Positions 48,801 to 59,800 of a stretch of DNA of 64,000 nucleotides are shown piece after piece. The DNA lies in NCBI RefSeq assembly GCF_963855985.1, contig NC_087099.1, forward strand, positions 11,314,001-11,378,000, given 5' to 3'. Made by a program: the position numbers and the translations under genes. This stretch comes from Ostrinia nubilalis. Lineage: Eukaryota; Arthropoda; Insecta; Lepidoptera; Crambidae. The notes beneath the pieces were generated by a model. It had not been told where the DNA came from and did no database searches. It saw only the letters and a list, made by a program, of their open reading frames with translations. The number at the start of each line of letters is the position of its first letter. Position 1 is the first letter of the stretch.

Positions 48801-49322
48801 ATATTAAAAACAGTTCCATCGATCTGTAATCCCTAATGCGTAGCAAGTCTAGGCATTCAGTTAAAGCATTCCAGTAGTTAGACAAATTGAGGTCAAGATA
48901 ATGTGCTTTTGTTAGATGAGTGAGATGGGGTGACTATTATAACTTAAGTATTATGCTTATAATAAACTTCCAAATAAGTGGTATTACGATTGTCAATAAC
49001 TTTTATTATAAAAAGAATTTATTTTTACTAACTTGTGTTTTTGACTTCCATTGTTTAGTAAATAATAGACAAAATTATTCTAGATGTTGTAAGTGCTCAT
49101 AATAGTTATAAAATGTCAATTTATGGTTATTTGTACTAATAATGTTTTAAGTGGCAAGATGTTATAAATCTCAAGCAAATTGCAGGCAAAAGCTAAAATG
49201 TAAAGATTGGATGAATTGAAAATTTCTCATAATAATTGTTTTTATTGTCTATATCTTGTGTAAAATGGTGCTATAATGTAAATACTATTTATTATCTGTA
49301 TATTTTCTTTGGGTTGTTAAAT
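48801..49322. other. Intergenic DNA between golgin-45 and CREG
   Basis: AT-rich; no exon or defined repeat could be supported. Confidence 0.45.
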
Positions 49323-49330
49323 AAAATAAG

Positions 49331-50534
49331 CGGCTTTTACCCGTGGTCCCCCCAACATGTCCCCCTGGTGGGTCCACGGGTAATTTATTTTAACACTGCA
49401 GTACACGCGCCCCCTTTTTTACACGAATACACGCGCGGCCTACTCTGGTAAGCCAATTTAAAATCACTGTAAATCAGTTTGTAAGCAATTTATGAATAGA
49501 ATTACTATGTAAATGATAAAAGTGTTTATTATAGTTATTTTATAATCAAAGTTTCTTTAAATAACTATTTGGGATCAAACATTATAAACAGATTTAAAAG
49601 TTGTAAATTTTTTGGACCAAAATTGCACTCTTGAGACCAATGTTAACAAAAAAAAAAATTACTGAAAAAATATGATTAGTTTTTTATCTGTCATAGTATT
49701 CATGACTTTCTACTGCCTGGTACACGGTGTAAATCCATTTGTTGCAAATCTTTCATAATTTTTTTGTCGAGTGATTTCGGGCTTTTGAGTAGACCCGCAG
49801 TTTTGACGGCCAATTTTAGAAAAGTGCGCAGACGCTAGCGACCCAAGCTTTACTGGCTTACTGACAAATTTAGTAAACGAGGCTTTCCTGGAATACCAGC
49901 TCTCTGGCGCAAGTTTTCAAAAAGTTGTAGCGTAAAATGTTACCCTGGTCTACTATAGTAGTCCGCGCGTGTACTCTAGTGTTAACCATGGTCCCACCGC
50001 ACTAAGTGGCAAACATTGCATGTCACCTAGGTATCTATAATATTATAAAAAAATCTATAATTAATTATAGAAAATAATTATAGGTAGGTACGGCACCATC
50101 CCAATCCCAACTAATATTATAAATGCGAAAGTAACTCTGTCTGTCTGTCTGTCTGTTACGCTTTCCCGCTTAAACCTCGCAACCGATTTTGATGAAATTT
50201 GGCATAGAGATAGTTTGAGTCCCGGGAAAGAACATAGGATAGTTTTTATCCCGGTTTTTGAAACAGGGACGCGCGCGATAAAGTTTTTCTGTGACAGACA
50301 AAATTCCACGCGGGCGAAGCCGCGGGCGGAAAGCTAGTAGATTTATAAGACTTACACACTTACACACTTACAAACCACATGTGTGATGTGAAGATATTAT
50401 AAAAAATGTTCTTGCAATTATTAATTTCGATGTATCCTTTATTCTCAAATAAATATGAACTTAGGAATTAAGTGCGGTGGGACCATGGTTAAAATAAATT
50501 GGGGACATGTTGGGGGGACCACGGGTAAAAGCCG
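49331..50534. mobile_element. 1.2-kb inverted-repeat element with 8-bp target duplication
   Basis: The ends match over 34 bp (left begins CGGCTTTTACCCGTGGTCCC, right is its complement). AAAATAAG flanks both ends exactly (49323-49330 and 50535-50542), pointing to a hAT-like transposase. Further inverted matches inside include CCATGGTCCCACCGCACT (49988) against its complement near 50470. A short duplicated GGTGGGTCCACGGG piece makes the left end longer. No transposase frame. A Helitron sits inside at 50107-50337. Confidence 0.8.
50107..50337 (+). mobile_element. Short Helitron nested in the 49331-50534 element
   Basis: Runs from about CTAATATTATAAATGCGAAAG, through a (CTGT)n stretch and TTTTGATGAAATTTGGCAT, to CCGCGGGCGGAAAGCTAG followed by T. 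This is the common lepidopteran Helitron tail. Non-coding; the exact left end is uncertain. Confidence 0.65.
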
Positions 50535-50939
50535 AAAATAAGTAGCATTAATGTTTGTAATAAAATAATGTTTATTAAAGTTGTATCACAATAATTCAGT
50601 TTCTCACTGGAGTTGATTTGACGAGTAGGTATTTAATCTGGTTACATTATCAAATCATAATATTGATTGACCCGACTTATGTTATTACATAGTTTTACAA
50701 ACAAAAAACATGTGAATATTAATAACCTGCAGGCGGTATTTTCTTCATACTATTTCTTCAAAAACTGTCAGATCTGTACTCTACGAATCTTCGTAGTTTT
50801 TTGAATTTCAAAACATCTTTCTACCAAAATATTTTCGGTTAAAAATCAACATTTTCCCTATCCTACTAATAAAAAATGGCGGCCAAATATTGTTCGACAT
50901 TTAACTAGCTTTAACTATTGTTATTTACTAGTCACTACT

Positions 50940-53900
50940 CTAAGTGACGTCACTGTTATGAGTGTTTTTCGCGTGTTGAAGCATCTCTAGTCCGGTGTAG
51001 TTGTAGGCGAGATAGTCTTTCACGGGGATGTACTTGGCGCCTCCGAACCAGTCGATCATTGCGATCTGAGCGATCTTCAGCTTGGCCACGAACCAGTTGT
51101 GGTCTGAAATTAGAACAAATCACATTGTAACTTATCAACTTCTAGGCACTCGGAATAAGACATCAACTATCATACTACGTTCTATTAAACGTTCTATTAA
51201 CACCAATTTTAAGAACCGATTTGTTTAATAATTTGCCATTACTTTGTTTTAAACTACTTGTAAATGTTATCATTATCCTGTTGGGTGCTCACCACCTCCT
51301 CCTCCCTAACCGTTACGGGATTATATTAAAAAAAATAGATTGTACTGAAATAAATAAAACTACTACGAAATCTCGAGTATAAATCATCCAGTAGGTAGAA
51401 GACTTTACGTAAAGGTCATCTAAAAACGATTGGCGATAAGAAAGTTTGTGCAACTCATGTAATAAATCTATTATTAACTGATACGTTATCTTTGTTAAAC
51501 AATTTTTAATTACCAAAACAATTCAACTTTACCTACACGTTTTTTTTTTAGTTTAAATTTTGTTGGCCTCCCCACTCGAATTCGATGGACCAACGTTCTA
51601 GTTAAGGTCGCGTGAAGCATCGGAAATGCTTAGCTTAATGCAGGCAGCGTAGGGCCACAAAATATATTTTGACATACTTTCGTTGAAACTGTTATTTTGA
51701 TTTATGAAGTAAGTACTTGTAAAATTTATTGCAATACAAACCTGGAGGGAAGTTAGCCATAGCCGGGTGCCTCTCGAACAAAGCGGCTTTCGCGAACGTG
51801 TACTCAGGGGTGCCCTCTTTGACCTGAAAATAAAGGAGTATTGAGTATTATCTAACTGTTCTTTAGAAGAATACAAGCATATACGAGTAAATTGGTTTTC
51901 CTTCTAAAATATCAATCTAATGGAAAATTAAGGTTCAATTTCAACGGTTTCTAATAAAAAAAAAGTTTTAGGTAGTTCTGATAGAAGTTCAGAGCTAAAG
52001 TTCTCAAATACAGTTGCCGATTACCGATCGCTTTATCTGGTAGAAATCTCATATGAACACAAAAGTTGTAATTTATCTGACAGATAAGTTTCCAGTAGAC
52101 TATCAGGGGCTTTATTAGCTAGTTTTCATCATCATCATTTCAGCCACAGGACGTCCACTGCTGAACATAGGCCTCCCCCAATGACTTCCACAGCGCCTTC
52201 TTGCTACCTTTATCAGGTCGTCGGTCCACCTTGTGGGTTGGACGTCTCACGCTGCGTTTTCCGGTACGTGGCCTCCAGTCCAGAACCTTGCTGCCCCATC
52301 GGCCGTCAGTGCTGCGTACTATGTGCCCTGCCTATTGCCACTTGAGCTTGCTAATCCGTCGGGCTGTGTCAGTGACTTTAGTTCGTTTGCGGATCTCCTC
52401 ATTTCTGATTCGATCTCGTCTCGTAAAGTAGTAGCAAGTTTTACCTTCTTCATTTTCCCTGACAGCATGAGCCTGGTGCACCGCGGGTCCTCAGGGTCCA
52501 TTCCCTTCTGTTCGCAGTAGTTGGTCTCCTCCAAAGACACTAATACTGTAGCGCGACTGTTTTTCTGAAAATAGGGAGGCAATATTGATTATGCTTATCA
52601 ACAATATACAAATAATGTAACTAGGTACATATATCTTTTATTTATTTAAATATACGATAACTTTATTGCTTACGTGCACCTATTTTGAATTGTTTATAAA
52701 CTTTAATTTTGGTTTTAGGATAAATTACATCATTATCTTTATCTCATTTTTGCTAATTTTATTTACATAATAAAAATAATTCAGTTTGACATTTACCTAC
52801 ACAACTGGCCTGATAAAGGCTTTTGACCCTCGATAAAGTTGATTATTATTTTTAGACCTGCCTAGTTTTGCTATGCTAAGAAAGTTTTCCTTCCAAACAT
52901 TGGGGTGCCTGTTACAGAACGAAGCTCAAAAGCCAAGATTTCATTCAGACTTGTAATTAGCCACTTTTTTTTAACTATAGCCACGATAGCCGAACAGTGA
53001 AGGGGTCGAGGTGACCGACTCGAGATCCAAGGAACGCGGGTTCGAATCCCACCGCCGCTCGACTATTGTAGTGAGCCCACTCGTAACACAAGCTTAGGGG
53101 CTAACGGAACTATTAGTAATTTGGCCAATACAAATTGCTAATAATCTTTAAAAAAAAATTGGTTATGTCAATATTTAGGAACGTACAAAAACTACAGGAT
53201 AAAATCGCTGACTGAGATTGAATCGAGATTTGAGCGTTATTTTTTAACACGCACCTATTAAATAGAATAGTGTTTTTAGTGTTCTTACCGTTAAATCCTT
53301 GGCGGTGAAGTCCAAAGGCGACATGTAGAAATAAGGAATGCCGGTGGAGTTGGCCAGGGAGCCGTCGACGATCGACTTCACATTCGAGAACGGGAATCCT
53401 TCGATGGCGGGAAGAACCGAAATCGTCGCTATGGACGCCCAGTCTGTAATAAAATAATGCTGATTAATATTTGCAATTCGATTATGAACTACCCATTCAA
53501 TGATGTACTGTAGTGTTATAACCGACTTTCAGGGCTAAAAATATTAATGAACGGTTTTTTGACGCATTTGGGAGATTGCAATAAGTAAGCAACCTTGTAT
53601 GCACCTATGCAGGTAACCTTTGTATCTACAAGTTAGGTATTTACTTAGGTCATTATAAACACGTGGTTTTCACAGAAGGAAGTTTTAATTATCATTTATG
53701 TCAATTTTTCAAAAGACAAGTTATAATAATATTAATTTCTCCCCGTGGTCCAGTGGTTAAAAATATCTCAAGCAAGAGGTTCCAGGTTCAGTCTGACAAT
53801 AGGTTTTCTGACGTCAGTAATTGTTCTAAAACCCCCACACCACATTATTTGTAGAGAAATGATAATTTTGTAGTTACTGAAAAGGTGATCTTATTTTTGG

Positions 53901-54152
53901 CATTCTTACACAGGTAATGACGCTAGTTAGTAAAAAAATTGACTTACTGGTGTTATGAAGCACGTATCTGGCCATAGGGATCAACTTGGTGTGGTCTGGA
54001 GGGTCAGCCACGTGGTACGGCCGCCTGGTGGAGACGTCATTGGCGGACTCCCTCCGGTGCCATCTCTTATGGTCCTCAGAATACTCTGGCCTCCACTTAC
54101 ACTCCACATACAACACGAGTACCAGCACGATGTACGATAGTTCCCACTTCAT
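50940..54152 (-). CDS. CREG1: CREG family secreted/lysosomal glycoprotein
   Basis: Homologue of cellular repressor of E1A-stimulated genes, a secreted glycoprotein that in mammals travels to lysosomes and has an FMN-binding-like fold without known catalysis. Five exons (53948-54152, 53289-53443, 52445-52564, 51742-51823, 50940-51103 in reading order) join in frame with GT/AG borders to 241 residues. Residues 1-18 (MKWELSYIVLVLVLYVEC) form a signal peptide. Family signatures follow: WASIATISVLPAIEGFPFSN, GIPYFYMSPLDF, TNYCEQKGMDPEDPRCTRLM, FERHPAMANFPPDHNWFVAKL and IDWFGGAKYI. Two N-glycosylation sequons are visible, in ANSTG and YNYTG. A splice-acceptor-like CAG 9 bases before the ATG suggests an extra 5' UTR exon upstream. 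Introns carry two SINEs and a retrotransposon fragment. Confidence 0.94.
52127..52427 (-). mobile_element. 5'-truncated non-LTR retrotransposon tail in CREG intron 3
   Basis: Plus-strand phrases such as GACGTCCACTGCTGAACATA and TCGTCGGTCCACCTTGTGGG recur at 62643-62815. CATCATCAT at the left edge is the simple tail of a minus-strand copy. The fragment corresponds to the 3' coding end of a lepidopteran non-LTR element, probably RTE-like. Its right edge ends about 20 bases from the CREG exon 3 donor. Confidence 0.65.
52976..53159 (+). mobile_element. tRNA-derived SINE in CREG intron 2
   Basis: An A-box-like TAGCCGAACAGTGAAGGGG and a B-box GGGTTCGAATCCC lie about 35 bases apart. They are followed by a non-tRNA body and a final A-run. 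This is a typical insect SINE layout. Confidence 0.75.
53741..53845 (+). mobile_element. tRNA-derived SINE fragment in CREG intron 1
   Basis: CGTGGTCCAGTGGTTAAAAA resembles an A box and AGGTTCCAGGTTCAGTCTG a B box. The tail is short and diverged. Confidence 0.5.
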
Positions 54153-56662
54153 TTTGTTCGCCTGCAGGAATTATAAAAGCTCTTTATCCCTAATGTTATC
54201 GCGAAAAAGCATTCAGATATGAAATCCAAATCGCTAAAATAGCTTCGTTTTCCTCATTTACTTAAAACCGAACAAAGATTTATAATGACTAATAATAATT
54301 AACATTACTAAATATTACGCGTCAATTATTAAATATTAATGCTGAAGAATATTCACTTAGTAGCCATGAAAAACTTGCCTTACACGATGTTTACGCCAAA
54401 TCAGAAAGTCCCAAACTCAAATAAACGCACGCTGTATTTATATCTACGGAAGTGCGCAAATCGAAACGAGAACGACAGCACACGCACGTCCTACGGACGT
54501 TGGAAACTGAATGAGACGAGTCGGTAAACTGTAGGCCCGTGTTAATAACAAATATTAATCATCATTTCTTTGGCTCGAAATCTGGTTTCCACAGTTTACG
54601 CACGCGAGAAGTTTTGGCAAACTTCACTGCAGTGATATCTGCTCATGTCAATCATCTACAATGCGAATACAGTCTTTAGTGGTCTCAAATAAGGCGCATA
54701 TCTGCTGTAAATGAGTGCATCGCCCAAACATGCACTACGACAGAGCTATTATAACATTCCAGCACTCATTACAGTAGGTAACACGTGTATTACTCCTAGG
54801 ATTATTAGCATTGTAACCTGTCCATATTAGTATACCTAGGTCTGCTGTAGTTTATAAAATAAAACGAACGATAAACTTATGAAGGTCAATGTTTTATCCC
54901 CTGAACACGCGGTCGTATTTAAACGCTTCACGCTTCCACAACAATGACAAACCACTTTGTGAAAGGTTAAGTAACCCGAGTTTCTTGTGCGAGTGCACAG
55001 GTATCAAGCTTCATTGCAATATTAATTAATACAACGGATCGTCTGCTAGCTTACCCTGCTCGTTGCGATTAAACCGCTTATTCTATTGTACTCGTATCAT
55101 GAATGAAAATATTACAGAGGGGCCCGCAATACGCATGCGTGGTGGGTTCGGTAACCGCGAACTTTTCAAATCGAGCGACGGTGCCCCCAATACTCATAAG
55201 CTACAGATTAGAAAGAGGTCCTCCTCAGTCCCAATAAAAGGTAATAAGGGTTCCTTATCAGGACTACGGAACCCTAAAAATGAACTAATAAAAGGTTTCT
55301 CTCACAATAAAATTGAGTTAAGTATTTATTGTGCAAAACTTGATAAGTATTTCCTTAATAGAGTAGCTAAAAGGCCTATTTTTATGCGAGAAAAAAAAAT
55401 ACACGCGAACTTGCGAGATAACCACTAGTTACATAACTTGATTTTAATTATCATTTACGTTAATCACGTCACGTACGCCGATAAAAATATCGCTTTGTGA
55501 TTATAATTCGACTCGCACTTGACCCATAGGACTCCACAGTAGATAACCGCGACGCGTGACAATACATCCGTTTTGCGTATCAAATATTTGAATTAATCAA
55601 GCCGTTTATTTCTGCATAGGCAAACTTATCGCGGGGCAAGGAGACTGAATGCAGACAAAAAAATAGTATATTTTAACGAGACATCAAAACGTTTAGGTAC
55701 AATTTTCCGTGCATTAACTTGTAGCTACTTAAACTTGTGTTGATAAAAATATTTAAATGCACTCAGTTAATCTCAGGAGGCATATTTTTGAAGCATTAGA
55801 AATCAAAATCGCACGCGTAATACAACCATTTTACTATGTAATCTGGTATGATTTATGCAAATCGCAAGTTTGTAATCTGTATGCAAGTTTGCAAATTAGA
55901 ATTCTAACGCTTTATGATGTGCCTCCGATTTGAGCTCCTAGTTACTCGTACGTATGAACGAGACCTAAGATGCTGATAATTTCAGTTTGACTAACGTATA
56001 ATTAAATGAAACAATTATTACTTATATCAGTACTTTATTAGATACAGATAAGTGATCACGTAATCTATTGAATTGATGCAGAAATGCAAAACACAAGTCT
56101 TCATGTTATTTAAACCAGTTTCCGTTTCTTAAGTCAATTAACGTAATTAATGATGTTACTTATAGTTGTTGTTTTTGTTGCAGTTTTTTGTTCTAAGATA
56201 CACGTGAAGTACTAAAAAGTACATCAACATATTTGGACAAAAATTGGGATGAAACATACAATCATCCTGCTGCATTATGTAATTAGGACAGCTATTTATC
56301 GCCAGTGGCGATTGAAAATTTCTACTACGTTAATGAGGGCTACCGTTTTATTATTCTGTTTAATGGCTTCAATGGTGCGTATTTGAGGCACACTGGTTTC
56401 ACCAATGTCGAGTGTTTAAAAAGAGACACTGTGGACAGTGGAATTTGAAGTTTTCTCGGTGATAATATAATTGATTCATTCTTCATTGTTATTTTTAATT
56501 ATTTGTCAGTTGGCACCACTGGCGATTGACACGACCCTAATCTACTTCAGCGATCACCATTTGGCGCCACTATCAAGTGATCGTGACCTTACACGCCAGT
56601 GTCAGCCAGTGTGCAGTGGCGCTAACGCAAATAATGAAAACGTGAACGCAAATACGGTAGTC
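54153..56662. other. Upstream region of CREG and intergenic DNA
   Basis: The frame at 55063-55428 was considered and not accepted as a gene. A short piece near 55240-55275 (GGTTCCTTATCAGGACTACGG) looks like common repeat DNA. No other feature could be supported. Confidence 0.4.
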
Positions 56663-56665
56663 TTA

Positions 56666-56792
56666 CGCCCGTATTCACAAACGATGCTTGCTTAAGTGAA
56701 GCACCAAATCGAACGCTCTATGATTGGTTCGTGTGTCACCCTGTGTCCACACGCACTGTGAGACATCATAGTAATGTTTGTGAATACGGGCG
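56666..56792. mobile_element. PIF/Harbinger-type MITE, copy 1
   Basis: The ends CGCCCGTATTCACAAAC and their complement are flanked by TTA on both sides (56663-56665, 56793-56795). This 3-bp TWA duplication suits PIF/Harbinger. It begins 108 bp beyond the CSTF2 stop codon, inside its probable 3' UTR. Confidence 0.75.
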
Positions 56793-56899
56793 TTAATGAC
56801 GTTCTCGAGTACTGTAAGTAAAAACACGATGTAGGCAACGCAGGTAAAAAATTGTAGACTTGCGTTTTGCTTGTAAACAAAAAGACTTGTGTTCTGTGT

Positions 56900-59800
56900 C
56901 TATCGCTGCTGCGTGCTCTTGGCGATCTGTTCCTTGAGCATCAGGATGCTGGCACGTTGCTCCGGCGGCAGCAGAGCTATCTGCTCGTCCGATAGCTGCA
57001 GCACTTGCATGATCAGCGCGGCCTGAGAAGGGAAATTGGGCTCTAATTCTATCAACACTAAGACGAGAAGGCGAAAAGCGTGAGGAAATTCAGTTCAACT
57101 TTTGACAGGATTTTGTCATTAAGGCTTGGTATTTCTGCTAAAGTAGGTATTTCGCGCTGTCAAAATCTGCGCTCGCAATACTTCGCCGAAGACAGCGCGC
57201 CAAAGAGCTCTCGCGGCTACACAGTATAGAAATACGCAGTTTAGAAATACGCAGTTGGTTAGGTTAGGTTGACTTCCTTCCGTTCAAGCGTCACACTCAC
57301 AGCACTTTCTAATACAAATCATATCCAAGTGATACAAATTAAAACAACTTTCAAAAATTTTGGGAATATATTTTAGAATAATAATAATAATAAATAATCG
57401 AATAAATATAGAATATAACTGCCAAAGTAAACACGGTTCAAAGAGGCGTGGCGTCACCCGACCTTCCGGAAGTTCCGCGCCGGCTAAAAGAATTTCAAGA
57501 TTACGTCACCCGACCTATCGGTAGATCCTCGGGAGCTTGAGCGATTGGAAAAACATTTTATGGTCAGTTACTCGTAGTAGCGATTATTTAGAGCTTGGAT
57601 AATAAATTATAGTTGTTGCAATTCACAAAGCTTTGCATGTGGTTAATTACATTAATCAGTACACGCATCAATTTTGTTCAGTCTTTTTGTTTATTAATAA
57701 ATAAAAATATCATACTAAAATTGCATACATATTTGTTTGTATTGGTCTGGGTGTTTTCTTTCCATAATTTATGTATAACGTATGTACGGGGCTCTGTATC
57801 GAAAATCACTATGAGCAATGAGCATCACACACTGTTACCTGGAGTGCATTACCGCAGCAAAATTTTTATAAATGTTGTGCTTTAGAGAGTCGAGAGTATA
57901 GCAGATAATTAGTCCATCGTGAGCAGAAATGTGTCCACTAATAGCAAAATTCGTTCAAATTATAGTTTTAAAGTTATTGGCTAGAAGATTATTTCATCTT
58001 GCAGCTTAGACCTTTAGCTACAGACCTTAGACAGTATTTTTGAAACATTCTTGCGCATGGTGGAGGAAGGGACGCTCTAGAGCAGTGGTTCTTAACCGGT
58101 GGTCCGTGGACCACTGGTGGTCCCCGGAGGCATTCCAAGTGGTCCACGATGTGCACTTGCACACCTTGGTCAAAACCACTTTTAACTGATTTTTGCAGTC
58201 AAACTGGTTTTGACCAATTATGAGGTGGTCCCTGACAAGAAAAAAATTTGGTAAAATGGTCCCTCATGACTTAAAGGTTAAGAACCACTGCTCTAGAGAC
58301 TCAAAACTACAAGGATACACATGAACTCCAGTTTTAAATCCGTTGATATCTGCTGCATCTGCCATGTTTTTGGCTAGAAGATTCTTCTATCTTACGGCTT
58401 AGACCTTTAGCTACAGACCTTAGACAGTATTTTTGTGAAAATTCTTACGCATGGTGGAGGAAGGGACGCTCTAGACACTCAAGTCTATCAAGGAGTCACA
58501 TCAACTCCAGTTTTAAATCCGTTGAAATCTGCTGCATCTGAGATTCTTCCATCTTGCAGCGTAGACCTTTAGCTACAGACCTTAGACAGTATTTTTGTGA
58601 AAATTCTTACGCATGGTGGAGGAAGGGACGCTCTAGACACTCAAGTCTACAAGGAGTCATATGAACTCCAGTTTTAAATCCGTTGACATCTGCTGCATCT
58701 GCCATCTTTTTGGGTAGAAGATTCTTCCATCTTGCAGCTTAGACCTTTAGCTACAGACCTTAGTCAGTATTTTTGAAACATTCTTACGCATGGTGGAGGA
58801 AGGGACGCTCTAGAGACTCAAGTCTACAAGGAGTCATATGAACTCCAGTTTTAAATCCGTTAACATCTGCTGCATCTGCCATCTTTTTGGCTAGAAGATT
58901 CTTCTATCTTACAGCTTAGACCTTTAGCTACAGACCTTAGACAGTATTTTTTATTATTTATTTGTGTCAGTGAGCTCTTCTAAAGAGTGTAAGACGATTG
59001 TATGTAGGTACTATTAAAATGTAATTTTAAGTCATTGGTTTTGTCTCATATTTGAGGAATGTACTATGTATCATGAGTAGAGTCTTCGTTTAAAAGGATG
59101 CGAACGATTTAATAGGTAGACAAAATTGATAATTCTTAATTATCAAAAATTTAAGCTTTCTCCAGTAACACTGATATTATTATACTGTGACTCATCAAAG
59201 TCATCATTGTCAAAAATATTGACAAATCGCGAACTGTCACGGCCATAAAACTGACACGCGTCCGTCCTCCGTAAGCGCCACCGCGCGACTGATTGAGATT
59301 GTCCAAGCCGTCATGGACGATTTTTTCCACATTTTTTAACATAGTAACTAAATAAGACGCAATATAAAAATTTCATCCGTTAAAAGCCCTCAAGTTATTT
59401 CTGAACTTTAGTTTAGTAAAATATTTAGAATCTCAAATCGCTTATTTTAAAAATAAAACCATAAATAGAAAACGAATAGAGGTAACTTTGGGAATATATT
59501 CTATCGAGTCAACTTCATCAAATCGTGTTTCCATCCGTTAATAGCCCTAGAAAATATCCTCAACTATGCCCAATAAAAATCTTAGCCTTTAATTTTACTG
59601 TTTAGTACCTCAAAAATGAAAAATGAAAACCTCATTTTCGCCATTTTCTCTGCTACCCGGCCTTAACGCCCGTATTCACAAACGATGCTTGCTTAAGTGA
59701 AGCAGCAAATTGAACGCACAGCGTTGAATATGGCTCTATGATTGGTTCGTTCGTGTGTCGCACTGTGAGACCTGTATCATAGTAATGTTTGTGAATACGG

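Noticed and set aside
52979..53060. tRNA gene at the A and B boxes
   Set aside because: The boxes are followed by a non-tRNA body and an A-rich tail, and there is no closed cloverleaf; called as a SINE instead.
55063..55428. Open frame of 121 codons upstream of CREG
   Set aside because: No recognised domain, no evident splice or promoter context, and it includes a phrase typical of dispersed lepidopteran repeats.
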